Source: Acanthosepion lycidas
Taxonomy: Eukaryota > Mollusca > Cephalopoda > Sepiida > Sepiidae
DNA length: 64,000 bases
Direction of reading: 5' to 3'
Assembly (NCBI GenBank): GCA_963932145.1
Contig: OZ010581.1
Location: forward strand, 88,401,055-88,465,054
Position numbers and translations under genes: made by a program. The notes beneath the pieces are model-generated. The model did not search any database and had not been told where the DNA came from. It saw only the letters and a list, made by a program, of their open reading frames with translations. This document shows positions 1-10,710 of this stretch, piece by piece. Positions within the stretch are counted from its first letter, which is position 1. Each line of letters opens with the position of its first letter.

Positions 1-169
1 TCCGCTTACTATTTATATGAGCTAAACACAGAATTGAAATCATCGACATGTTTCTGTAAAACATGACATCCAGTTACCGAAAATATATTCTGAATTGTAA
101 AATGAAAAATGCATTCAAAATAAGATATTATTTAATTAGAAAATCCTCTAATTGCTCATAAATTAACGA

Positions 170-1440
170 AGCGGGCACATACTGTAGAGGATTCTCCATC
201 ACCTACGATCACACGCAGATCATTGAAGAACCTACCTGTGTTTCTAACGTGACATATCAAGCGAAGCATCTTGACCTCTTCCTCATCTCCGGACCTGAAA
301 ACTGCCTCGCAGAAGTGTTAGCTATGCATCAGACCACTCTCTAGTCAGTGTCAATGTTGATGCTAAATCAAAGGCATCCCCTGATAGACCATTCCATAGG
401 TACATGTCATGTACAATCTTTACGTACATGAAAGCAAGCTGAGACAGCTCCAATTCTTACATGGCCAGCGCTACTCTCCCAGCTTTCTTCAAACACACTG
501 CCGACAAAACTGCTTCCCTCGTACCAGAATGGATCCACACTGGAATGGAGAGTTTTATAACCTGGGAAAATACCGATAGAAAACGAACAGTCAGCCCTGG
601 TTTCCCCCGAATATGCTGCAGAGCTGATAGTAATTACTACTACTACAATAACTATTACTAGAAGCGGTATAATAGGACACTTGCTACATTCAGAAGTGCC
701 GAAAACTGTTACAGGAATGTTCTAGAAAATGCAAAGTGTAGCTATACTCGAGTATTCCAGGTTATGGTTGAAAGCAAACAAATTAGATCCCAGGATTTCT
801 GGAAGTTCTGTAACCAAATTATGAATAAAGGCAAAGCGTCAGTGCCTACTGTTATAAATGACCCCGAAATCTCATCTTCGTTGGATAAGGCGAAGCACTT
901 CGCTTCGATCTTTGAATCTAAATCAACGTTAGATGACAAAGGCCATTTCTTACCGACTTCCTGCGTCTCACTGAGCACAATCTCAGTAATATTTTCATTA
1001 CTTCCCAGGAAGTTTCTCGACTTCAACCGGTCCATAGAAAATCCCTGTGGTCGTCTTCAATAATATTAACCCAGAGTTATTTCCAATCCCTCTCGAATCT
1101 ATTTGACTGCTTGTTGAAGGAGAAATTCTTTCCAAGTCTGAGGGAACTGGAAGTGCATGTCCGGTTTTTAAGAATGTGGGTAAGCGCTCATTCAACTCAC
1201 ATTATAGACCCAACATTCTCCTCAGTGTTATCCGTAAATTCTTTGAAGCTATAATCAACAAGAAGCTTGTTCATCATCTCAATAGGTACAACCTCATAAA
1301 TGGCATACCTAAGAGTATACTCCGATCATTTGCAGATGATAAACAGGTATATAGGTGCACCTCCAGATCATTTGATGACCATTTTGGCAGCTGATCTACT
1401 GATCTAACTGTAGCAGCTCACTGGGAAAAATATCTGGTCA
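170..1440 (+). pseudogene. Jockey-like LINE fragment: endonuclease C-terminus and partial reverse transcriptase
   Basis: In shifting forward frames the stretch reads as a non-LTR retrotransposon ORF2. The end of an APE-type endonuclease lies at about 185-330 (IIEEPT then HLDLFLISGPENC). The endonuclease-RT linker lies at about 764-960 (SQDFWKFCNQIMNKGK, then FASIFESKSTLDD). RT block 1 follows at about 1176-1290 (SHYRPNILLSVIRKFFEAI). The catalytic FADD box is intact at 1329-1340. The piece is broken by many stops and frameshifts. About 100 codons are missing between the start of the RT palm (near 1300) and FADD, so the copy cannot be active. It is truncated at both ends relative to the family. 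The clade (Jockey/CR1-like) is assigned from remembered protein patterns. That it is a LINE is secure. Confidence 0.8.
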
Positions 1441-1452
1441 CTTTGGCTAGGA

Positions 1453-1681
1453 TAGCGAAACTATTTTATCGGATCAGTAATTGGCACCAAGAATGCAAAT
1501 ACTTTCAGATGGCCACCCACTTGATAATTGGCGAAAATCTCGTTGACGAATTCCATATGAAATACGGCTATAATAGCGAAACTGTTTTATCGGATCAGTG
1601 GTTGGTGCCAGGAGTGCAGGTACGTCTGGGTGGCCACCCGCTTGGTGATGGCGAAAAACTAATTGACAAATTCCAGGTAAT
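1453..1681. repeat. 121-bp direct tandem duplication
   Basis: Two adjacent copies of about 108 aligned bases are offset by 121 bp. The first starts with tagcgaaactattttatcgg at 1453 and the second with tagcgaaactgttttatcgg at 1574. Copy 2 is more GC-rich, and most differences look like C-to-T or G-to-A changes in copy 1, as expected from CpG decay. A 105-codon open frame covers both units and so contains two similar 35-residue stretches (ETVLSDQWLVPGVQVRLGGH in the second). I do not recognise a protein family. It may be a piece of the LTR element that follows. Confidence 0.7.
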
Positions 1682-1789
1682 TCAGTTAAAAAATAAAGAG
1701 TCTCGGGGTGTGAGGTCTCGAAGAGAAGAAGGAAAAGGAAAAGTAAAAAAAAAAGGATAATTTTTTTTTTCTTTGGGCAAGATTTTTTA

Positions 1790-2781
1790 AACCGAGGCTA
1801 GTCTGGCCACACCCACGCCGCTGAGCGCCCATTGGCTGAATGATAGCAGGAGTATTGGGCGGAGGTAATCATGTGAAGAAGGAAGGGAGGCCTGTTGCCC
1901 CCCCCTTAAGGGATAGGTGTGAGATGCCACTGTGAGAGAGAGGGGAAACCCGTTGACACTATCTGAGGGAATGGTGAGATACCAATATGAGAACAGAAGG
2001 AGGTGGGAAGACGAAAGCCTTCCAAAAATGGAAAATAATAAAATTTTCCTGACCGAAACCAAATTGTGGGTTGAGAATTATCAAGGAACCTCAAACCCCG
2101 ACAAGCCCACCCCGGTTTTGGTCGGCGTCCATATAAGCAAAGTCGCAGCGAGCCAAAATCAGTTCGAGTTAAGTTGCAGTTGGGGTTGGAGACAGAGTGG
2201 CAAGCAGTTGCAGCGAGCTGAGCGCTCTGAAGACCCGCCTCGCAGAAGCTGACTAAGATTCCAGGCATCACGACATCAACTTATAGCCAAGAACAATTTA
2301 TTTTTGAAGAACGACTTAGACTCACACCACCAAAACAAGTTACACGAATATCGCCTGAAGATACACCAAGAAGCAGTTTCTTAAAGAAAAAACAACTTAG
2401 GATGTTAAGACTCGCCTAACAAACACAAAGTGTCACGAATCCATATAGCGGGTTGGGAAGTAGACGCAGTCCTGTATTCAACAACCAGATATAAAATATT
2501 GTTATCCTTTTTTAACATATTTGAAATTTTCGAGTTATTATTTTATTTTCCTTTGCAAATACTTGTGCGATATCACCCTTATTCGAACTCGGCTTGCATT
2601 ACGGCCCGGCGACTGATTGATTTCGTCTGCCTAAAATCAATTCACAACGTGGGTAGGTTAGACTGGAAATCAAAGCAGTTACTTCGGTAACCAGACGTTG
2701 GAAGCGAGCTGGGAACGACAAGGCTGATACCGAATCTAACCAGATTCTCATCCGAATCACCAAAAGGTTAGAACGTCACAT
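1790..2781 (+). mobile_element. Probable LTR (solo or 5') of a retrovirus-like retrotransposon
   Basis: The stretch is clearly richer in G+C than its surroundings. It carries a TATA-like box (catataagc) near 2130 and runs to a cgtcaca terminus at 2781, which is immediately followed by a primer-binding-site-like sequence. That is the order expected for U3-R-U5 and PBS. No gag or pol frame in this orientation follows; the next recognisable element at 3055-3392 is antisense. The piece is therefore a solo LTR or a 5' end cut off from its body. The left boundary is uncertain: no clean TG start or target-site duplication was identified. A BEL/Pao or Ty3/gypsy origin is possible. Confidence 0.45.
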
Positions 2782-2895
2782 TTGGTGCCGCGACCAATAC
2801 CAAGCCAGTTGGTCGTCACAGGACAGGATAGCACGACGGACGCAGCCAGGCAGACGTCACATTTGGCGCAGCGACACCGGGGGGGGGGAACGTCA
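2782..2895 (+). other. Primer-binding-site-like motif, duplicated
   Basis: The sequence tttggtgccgcgacc directly follows the cgtcaca end at 2781. TGG-starting motifs of this kind match the 3' CCA end of a tRNA and prime reverse transcription in LTR elements. A second, diverged version (gacgtcacatttggcgcagcga) lies about 80 bp on at 2853-2874, followed by a run of G and a third gtcaca at 2891. This suggests an imperfect tandem duplication of the LTR/PBS junction. The matching tRNA was not identified. Confidence 0.4.
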
Positions 2896-3054
2896 CAATT
2901 AAAATGACAATTTTTGTGACTAGATGCATCCAGCGTACGTGATTTAGAATATGACAGAGATTCACTGAAATACTGACTGGTCTACTGATTTGATTTTATA
3001 ATTTCCATTTGATCAGTAATTACCAATTACATGGAAATTATTTTAATGCATTAC

Positions 3055-3392
3055 GGAATAAAAATCAGAGAGGACTTCTGTCTCATTTACATTTTTGATA
3101 TCTTTGTCTCCACGATGTGTTAATAAATAACTGGCCATGCGTTGTTTAAAATCCTCTATAAGAATTATAATTGACGCAATTTATTAAAGTCGCCGTCGAT
3201 TTTCTTAGTCCTAAACATTGATAAAAAAAAATCTTTTTTATCCTTTGTAAATTCCACAAAAGTATGATTATCAAATTTCTTATATTTTCTAAACTTCTGC
3301 CTATATTTCTCTGGCCCCAGTTCATTAGCATTTAAATTCGCAGCTTTAATTTGATGCATCTTCAATACTAAGAATATATTCCAGCTGTCCAA
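3055..3392 (-). pseudogene. Ty3/gypsy-type Gag relic (SCAN-like capsid region)
   Basis: Read on the minus strand, the sequence matches the SCAN-like Gag segment common in animal Ty3/gypsy elements. The order is NELGPEKYRQKFRKYKK, then FVEFTKDKKDFF, then DFNKLRQL, then after a frameshift near 3165 ILIEDFKQRMASYLL and a weakly conserved tail ending near VLSDFY. About 110 residues are recoverable from a Gag normally several hundred long. No zinc knuckle, protease or RT follows in this orientation. The fragment is opposite in strand to the LTR-like sequence upstream, so they probably came from different insertions. Family assignment is by remembered pattern. Confidence 0.6.
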
Positions 3393-4850
3393 CTATCAAG
3401 GCACTTTGTAGTAAAATTGGCCAGAATTTTATTTTAATTTATTGATTATGTTGAGTGGGTAAAAAGGAAAAAGAAACATAAAGGCTGACCGGCAAGAAGT
3501 TAGAAATACTTTAGAATAACTGCAGTCAGGAATTGCTGGATTTTGTCACGTAGTATAGTTCACTTGTCAGGTCAGCAAATGGTAGTAAACGAATTGCTCT
3601 GAAGCGGATTTCTACATATAATTTTGCGAGTCAACTTGGTTCATTTTGGCGCCAACCAACAAGTACGGTCATCCGATCGTATCAAAGAGATCTTTGAAGT
3701 CTTTTTATCTAAATGACACTGACAACTAAGAAGTTTATTTAAAAATATAGATTCTATTAAAAAGTGACCCAGGGCCCTGTACATGGTGAACATCACTGTA
3801 AAAAAAATGAATAAGATATATTATGGGCTCTACTGCCTTCAGAAAAAATAAATTTCGAGGAATAATGAACTTTTGCAAGAATTGTTTTCATGTTTTTATA
3901 ATATTAATTAGAATAATTTATAAAGTTTTAAGGCATGTAAATTCCTTTATTACTTTGACCTTATTAGGTGATATTGTTATTAAGTAAAATCTATATTTAT
4001 TAATCATAAAGGGAAACAGTACAATTCATCAACCTCCAATATTTTAAAAAGAATTTTTAAATTGTTTTGTGTGAATAAATATACCGATTTTTTTAAAATT
4101 AAGGACGTCCCTACACAATATTAGCAGAGTATAAGAGCGATAACTATAGTAGATTTAATACCAAAGTACCTAAAAGTCAATAATTTTAGGTATTGTTAGT
4201 CAAGCTGTCAACACATTAAATAAACAGAAACCGTCGTGATACTTTAAATTTAAGGTAATATTTGTTTCAAATCAGATTAGTTAAACTTTAAATCAGCTAA
4301 TATTATCCAAATAAAGTCTCTGAAAAGTATATTTTATTTTTGAAAGATTTTTTATAAAGAGAAGAACATTATAACGAAAGATGACCAAAAGCATTGTGCT
4401 AAATTAAGCGATTTTAACAATTTCAATAAAAAACTCTGACCAAGCAATTGAAATTTGTTTTGAAATACTGCAAATCATTTTGCTTATTGGAAATATTTAA
4501 TGTATTAGCTTGAAATTAAAACTAAATTTAGAGCGTCAAGAGAGCCAAGAAAGTTTTTTTTTTATTTCTAAAAATTAATTTTACACCTTACGTATCGTGT
4601 TTCTATGGAGTACCTATTTTAGTTTATTATCATAAAAATCATGTTTGCTCAAATATCAGATAAGCAACACTTGATGAATATTAGTACCCAAAGCTTTTTT
4701 TAAAAATAGCCATTAATATTTTATAAATCGTTTAACTGGTTCTATTTTTAATGAATGTTTCACACCGACCAGTACATGAATATTAAATGTACATTAGTCT
4801 AAAGAGATTAACGGGGAACATCAATGAATGTTTATACTTTTATTTTAAAA
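3393..4850. other. No recognisable gene; AT-rich
   Basis: I see only AT-rich sequence with short A or T runs. No open frame with a recognisable family, no RNA gene and no clear repeat boundary was found. Confidence 0.5.
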
Positions 4851-4871
4851 CATCATCATCATCATCATCAT
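4851..4871. repeat. (ATC)n microsatellite
   Basis: Seven perfect cat triplets in a row. The flanks show no gene. Confidence 0.9.
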
Positions 4872-5227
4872 TTCTGTTCCTTGTCTCTTCAGAATCGTGG
4901 TTCTCCACAACTTCACCTTTAAGCAACATTTGACTCTAGATCTAAGCAACATTTGGCTTTTTAGCACCCTCCTTGTACCTGTTCTGCAAAATGTACACAA
5001 CTTCATTAGCTAAATTACTCGCTGTCCGCTCTAGGTCTCTTCTCATCAGTACATCCTGAGAGTATTAAATATCCAAGATGTCCTTCCTCATAATATCTCG
5101 CAGAAATTTCAACTTTCTCTTTCTCTTAAGTACGGTTATCTTTCTAGTTTCTGTTTCAAAAGAAACTCTCAAAGATGTGAATATTTTTCAACTAGATAGA
5201 TATACATATATACAAAACATTTATTCA

Positions 5228-5228
<1 letters not shown>

Positions 5229-5268
<40 letters not shown>
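5229..5268. repeat. (TA)20 microsatellite
   Basis: Uninterrupted TA dinucleotide. Short open frames rich in Tyr-Ile arise only from this repeat. Confidence 0.95.
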
Positions 5269-5269
<1 letters not shown>

Positions 5270-6477
5270 TTATCTATATGCAAAAGAATATCTTACACAC
5301 ACTTACACTTGCATGCGCAAACACGTTGAAGCACACACATATATATTTACCTAATTTTATATTATTCTATTTGATTTTGTATTATTTTTATTATTAATCT
5401 ATTCTATTTTATCTTATTTTGTTTCATTTTATCACGACATATTTTATTATTATTGATTTTAGTTAATTTAGTAATATTACTATTGATAATATTATTAATT
5501 ACTCTATTGATTTTCGGAATAAAATAGAATTACCCCCCCCCCTTTGATTTTCTCATGTTAAATTTGATTTTTTTAAGTTAAGTTTGATTTTTTTCATGTT
5601 AAAAAGTAAGCTAGAAGAGCTAGCTTACTTTTTAACATCAGCGTCTCTCTAAATTTGGATTTATATTTCTTATTTCCAACCTTATTTTGAATCTAAAATG
5701 TTAATCTAGATCTAAATTCAATTTCAAAATTAAACTAGAATTCATTTGAACATTTTAACAACAATAATATTTCATCACAACAATTAAGTATCTTGAGAAA
5801 ACTAGAATTTTTTTTAAAAAAACCGCCGTCAACACAAAATAATAATAATAATTACAGCACTTGACTATTTCTTCGGAATGAAACTCGGAGTTGTGCAATT
5901 AATGTAAGGTATTATGTATATTTCTTAATATATATATATACCCTCGTTATGAAATTGACTTCGACAGACATTGACAAACATTTAGGCGAATGGAAATTGA
6001 TTTTCGTGTAGGCTAGACAGTTTATCTTCCCAATAGTTCTACAACATGGCGATATTTATTACGTCTTATTTTTACACAACCATACTCATAAAACATGCAA
6101 TAAAAATTCTGTACTTTCTTAACATCTGTTCGAGTTTAACGCTCTTTTCTGTAAATATCTCAAATATTTATGATAGTAAAAATTAACCTCTTAAGTTGGC
6201 GAACAAAATAATTTTCTGGTTCATTCTTATGGACATGCTAAGTTTTTAATTTCCAGAATCAGTCCGGTCTCTGGCCTAGGAAGTGAAGGTTTACTTAGAA
6301 TTGTCGGAAGAAAAATAAAATCTTGATGATTAAAGGAACCAGCGTATTACAGAAAACAATAGATGGATACAATAACTAAAACGATTTGCTAACAAAATGA
6401 AGATGATCCTAAACCTAACCTAAACATTTTTGAATTACGTTTTCTTTTGATTTGCGTAAGGACAAAATTATCTGTCC
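5270..6477. other. No recognisable gene apart from a hairpin at 5596
   Basis: AT-rich sequence with a C9 run near 5534, direct repeats of a tttgattttttt motif at 5545-5595 and a short TA run near 5928-5940. No protein family recognised. Confidence 0.5.
5596..5638. repeat. Perfect 19-bp inverted repeat with 5-nt loop
   Basis: The left arm atgttaaaaagtaagctag (5596-5614) and its exact reverse complement (5620-5638) flank the loop aagag. It would form a stable hairpin in single-stranded DNA or RNA. It is not followed by a T run and lies near no gene, so a terminator role is not implied. It may be a small foldback element or the end of one. Confidence 0.9.
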
Positions 6478-6485
6478 GTTTAGAT

Positions 6486-6898
6486 CAGTGCTTCCCAACT
6501 TTTTTTCAACCTGTTTGACTTCCTGTCTAAGATCCTTACTTTAGGTTCCATGCTGCTTAGAAGTAATCGTAGATCTCCTTGTTTTGTAATCTTCATGGGG
6601 TTGCTTTGTTTAGTAAGAAGTCATGTAATTGCACTGAAACAATATTCAGCAATATATATGAAGTTGGAAAAGCAAGGAAGAAAGGTTTGAAAGCTTACTA
6701 CATATTTAGATATCTTCCAGATATTACTTTTGAAGCCAATATTGAATAATTTATTTAAATTTGAAAAAAGTGGATAAATTTCCATCGCCTCACTGAGTAT
6801 GTTCACTCCCCCCAAATGAAATAAATCTCTCAGTGCTCCCTTTCAACATAACACAGCCCACAAGGGGGGGGGCGCCAACGCCCAAATGGGAAGCACTG
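6486..6898. mobile_element. hAT-type MITE, 413 bp
   Basis: Perfect 12-bp terminal inverted repeats, CAGTGCTTCCCA at 6486-6497 and TGGGAAGCACTG at 6887-6898, bound the element. The CAGTG...CACTG termini are typical of hAT transposons. The flanking octamers gtttagat (6478-6485) and atttagag (6899-6906) match at six of eight positions, consistent with an aged 8-bp target-site duplication. The interior has no transposase. A 64-codon minus-strand frame inside it resembles nothing I know. It would have been mobilised in trans by a hAT transposase. Confidence 0.75.
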
Positions 6899-6906
6899 AT
6901 TTAGAG

Positions 6907-7435
6907 CGTCTGAATGAACACCTTTATATTTCATTGGATCTGCCACAAAATAAAATTATTTCTCTATATTAAATATTGCTGCTTATTTTCGTTTTTGCTG
7001 ATTATGACTTCAGAAATCCACTTATAAAATGTATGTCGGGAGAGTGTTTTATTTGATTAAATGTTACACTTAACAGCTAATCTAACGGTAACTTCAATAT
7101 ATGTTAATGTATTGAGTAAATAACACAATTTCTTGCTTAAATCGAGAATTCTTTTCAAATTGAATAATATATTTCTCTAAATAATTAGAGTGCAATGCAA
7201 GAATTCCCAATGGGAATAATCTGCATTTAAAACAATCTTGTCAGTTTATTTGACATGTATATAACGTATTAAATATACGAAATGCCAATCACGGAAATAA
7301 TCAGGCGACAATTGTCAGGTGATATAGATGTATAACACACATTTTATTATGTAAATACATCCATTGGGACAGCTATGTAATTAATCGTAATCGTCATCAT
7401 TGGCGTTGTTGTCGTCGTCATCATCATCATCATCC

Positions 7436-7477
<42 letters not shown>

Positions 7478-8370
7478 GGCTTTCGATTGCTTCAATCGTT
7501 CGTTGACGGACCTTACGAGCGAAGAAACAAACTTTGATTCTTCTTCATCGTGAACTTTCAGTGGGCTTTCATATAGCTTAGTGGCGTCCATCTCGTCCAC
7601 AAGCGACAGCCGAAGACCAAATAATATGGTGTACATCATCCTTGGTCCATATACTAGGCCCTCAGGTTTTGAATTCAGAGTTCTTCTTCTTCTAGAAGAG
7701 TTTCACCCCAAAATATAGGACCCAGTCTATCTTACTATTTACCCATATCTTGGGGAGAAGAAATGGATTCTTACTTTTCCTAAAGGCATTAGCACGTAAG
7801 TTACTGTAATGAACTTGACTGGAATCATTCAATACGAACTGATATCAATTACTCCACAGAATAACTGATATTAACGTTTCTGCATTTATTTTTATAGTGG
7901 AAATATTTTTAATCAGAATGTCATGACTATTTACCAGTATTGTTTTGATATAAGTGCACACGTATTATTTTACTGAACTGGCCAATAAGGAATAAGCCGA
8001 TAAAATACAAACCTTTAAAGAAAAACTTTATATATTTAAATAATGATCTATTTCATTGGATTATTTGGCACATATCCAGGAGAATTAGAATGAAAATATG
8101 ACATTTCATAAGTAAACATATGTACATTTTATGCTAGAAATTTAACATAAGAGACGTTTGAATGTTGAATGAAAATCGTATTGAAAAGCAAAACATTGTT
8201 GAGAAAATGTTTCATAAAATCAAGTTAATTAAATTGAATCTACATGTCAGATCTACTAATTTGTTATTGTGATTCGTGAGATGAGTGTGTCTCGTATTAT
8301 TATGCAAATGAACTGATTGCAGCTGTCATCAAGCACTATGTCTCGCAGTCATAATTTTCCATACATGTAT
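6907..8370. other. No recognisable gene
   Basis: AT-rich apart from the (ATC)n repeat and a more mixed-composition stretch at about 7478-7700 just after it, which could be a decayed interspersed repeat. I could not assign it. Confidence 0.4.
7409..7477. repeat. (ATC)n microsatellite with (GTC) interruptions
   Basis: Begins as gttgtcgtcgtc and becomes about 18 near-perfect atc triplets. Confidence 0.9.
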
Positions 8371-8387
8371 TTATCTGTCTGTCTGTC

Positions 8388-8464
<77 letters not shown>

Positions 8465-8489
8465 GGGGTGTACGTGTGTGTGTGTGTGT
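8371..8489. repeat. Compound (TCTG)n-(TC)n-(TA)n-(TG)n microsatellite
   Basis: Four simple motifs follow one another: tctg units at 8371-8390, (TC) to about 8422, (TA) to 8461, then ggggg and (TG) to 8489. The 73-codon open frame over it is an artefact of the repeat. Confidence 0.9.
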
Positions 8490-10226
8490 TGAAATTGACA
8501 CAAACGTTATGTTTGCAGTAGCATCTGATCGGACTTGAAAGCAAGTCTCTTCAATATTCCAATACACTCTTCAGTAATGTCGCTGATTTCAATAATTATG
8601 AATTGTTTCAATTAACCCTCAGACTGAAATATATTCTAGACCTTTCCAAGAATATCTGGAAATATTCCAAATCACTCCCGCATATTTGAATATAATTGTA
8701 GCCTACATAATCTCAAAGGTTTTAGTTTCCCATCTGTTGTTTAACTCTCTTTTAAAAATGTCTCTATATGTCTAGAACGGTTAAATATCATATTACAGAT
8801 TTCTTTAAGATGTCAAATCTAGTCTCCAGGATTGGAAAGGGTGATGTGTTGGAAGTTTAAAATTTTTAAACATTTACACATTTACTGCGTCCCATGCCAG
8901 ATTGTAGGCAGAAAGTTTTCCGTATACCTGAATTGAATTTTCTTATCTAACGGAACTAACATTCAAAGAATATCAGATTTTAAGTGTAAATTCCTGAGGA
9001 TTATGGATTATCAATATTTCAACTCATCGAGTTTTTAAAAAGTAGTAAGTGGAGATAAAGTGGCAACAAATCCCATTAGTTCTCATGATTGTCCTTTAGT
9101 ATTCTGGCTGATTTTAGTGATGCTGACGTCTGCATAGTTCGGCTTTTTTCACGAGTTTAAATTGTTTGAATCTCTATGGGAGCGTCCAGAATTTTCTAAC
9201 ATTATTATTCATGGGTAAAAATATCCCGTTAAACAACTTCTTTAGTTTCATACCAAATTTAAAATATTTGCTCCTTCTTTCTTTCCATTTTCCTCTGTGG
9301 CCAGTTAGAAAAGCAATGTCAGAGAGTTGATTAAACTTTCTGTTTTCATGGCCTGGAGCTGATTTCCTAGTTTAGATCAGTTTGAAAGATTCAGATAAAC
9401 TTTATATATTTTCTAGTCCAGCTTGTAGGTCTTGCGAGCTCAAATACTAATTACACGATTCCAAGTGGAATATTCTCCCACCCAGTCATGTCTGTCCCTT
9501 CTGCTGCATTTGCTTATCCTGTGTTTGGCTGATGTTTCTCTCTCTCACAGACTATATTTAATATCCTGTTTCTATTAATAGAGTTTTATTCTTATAAAAT
9601 TATTCATGGCCACTAAAAAAGAGAAATCCAATGTATCTCTTAACAAACATGTGTTCTTTTCAATTACTTTTGTTTTTCTTGAAAAATACGCACAGCAGTC
9701 TTTCCATTTCTGTTGTTTCATATTAGAATTTTCTGTTCCTCCAAGTGAGATCTTGTGCAAATTAAGTATCTCATAAGAAGGCATTGATTATATAACCTTG
9801 TATAGTTTTCAAGACCCTTGCTCATAGAGACGACAACTAACACCAACCATCCAGTTGACGACTTTCCTTTGCGCATGTAATCGACATTGTATATTTATGT
9901 GCAAGTTTTATACGTTCTTAACAATTTCCTGAGATTCATTCAAATTCAAGATTTGTGAAAGGCATGAATAAATCTCTTCTCCTTCATCTATAGATTAAAT
10001 AACAGAATATGCTGGATTTTGATGGAAATCGGGTGAAAGAAAATTCGGAAATCCTAAGAAATCATTTTATTCATGGGTAATAAAGAAAAAGAATTTGTGG
10101 AGAGTCATAATTGAAAGAACATAGCATTAAAAATATCAACGGCTTCATTATTTTTGCCAGATTGTTTGTTTAGATTATGAATTATCCAGGTTACTTTCCA
10201 ACACTTGCCTTTTATTTCTAATGTTT
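8490..10226. other. No recognisable gene
   Basis: AT-rich, with short open frames only. The longest, 69 codons on the minus strand at 9575-9784, resembles no family I know. Confidence 0.45.
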
Positions 10227-10710
10227 TTACATTCCCTTCTGCTTGATTGAAATCCAATTATTCTCGTTTAGCGGTATGATGGATAACCGGTCGGGTCTTT
10301 CAATTTCTTCTCTTACTGCATTTTTATAGATAATTTCTTGTTTTGAAGTGTCTGTTAAGCAAGAAACCAGAAGAGGGTTCCACAGGCGAGAAGTGCTAGA
10401 GAAGAAACTGTTAGCATAGAAACTAGGGCTACATCTATCCATTTCAACTGTAAAATGATATGATCTTACCGCCAATCTAGTATTGTGCCTAAATTTATAA
10501 AGTATATGTACCATAAAGGAAAGTTTATCAGAACAATTACCTTGAAAGTATTTATAGAAAAACACAGTTAAGCTTCGTTACGGCGATGGGAAAATGATTG
10601 AAGATGAGGTTCAAGGTCAGGAAAAATATGATTGCAGATTTTTCTTTGTATTTTAGTAATAACTTCTAAATTCATAGCAGAAGCACTAGATAAGATATTT
10701 AAAATTATTT
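10227..10710 (-). pseudogene. Jockey-like LINE, 3' end of ORF2
   Basis: On the minus strand this is the conserved post-RT C-terminus of Jockey-like LINEs. RIQRKICNHI and SFSHRRNEA are readable upstream of 10565 in one frame. After a frameshift comes FYKYFQGNCSDKL, then NTRLAVRSYHF and FFSSTSRLWN. The same motif order appears in the copy at 12640-13400, which confirms the family. Only about 150 residues remain; the endonuclease and RT core are gone (5' truncation). An unrelated tail follows the SRLWN motif. Confidence 0.8.

Noticed and set aside
742..1195. Minus-strand frames over the first LINE
   Set aside because: They are antisense shadows of the plus-strand LINE; the plus frames carry the recognised motifs.
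4851..4871. Possible octopus CATCATCATC-type SINE end
   Set aside because: Only the triplet repeat is present; the following sequence does not match the SINE I had in mind.
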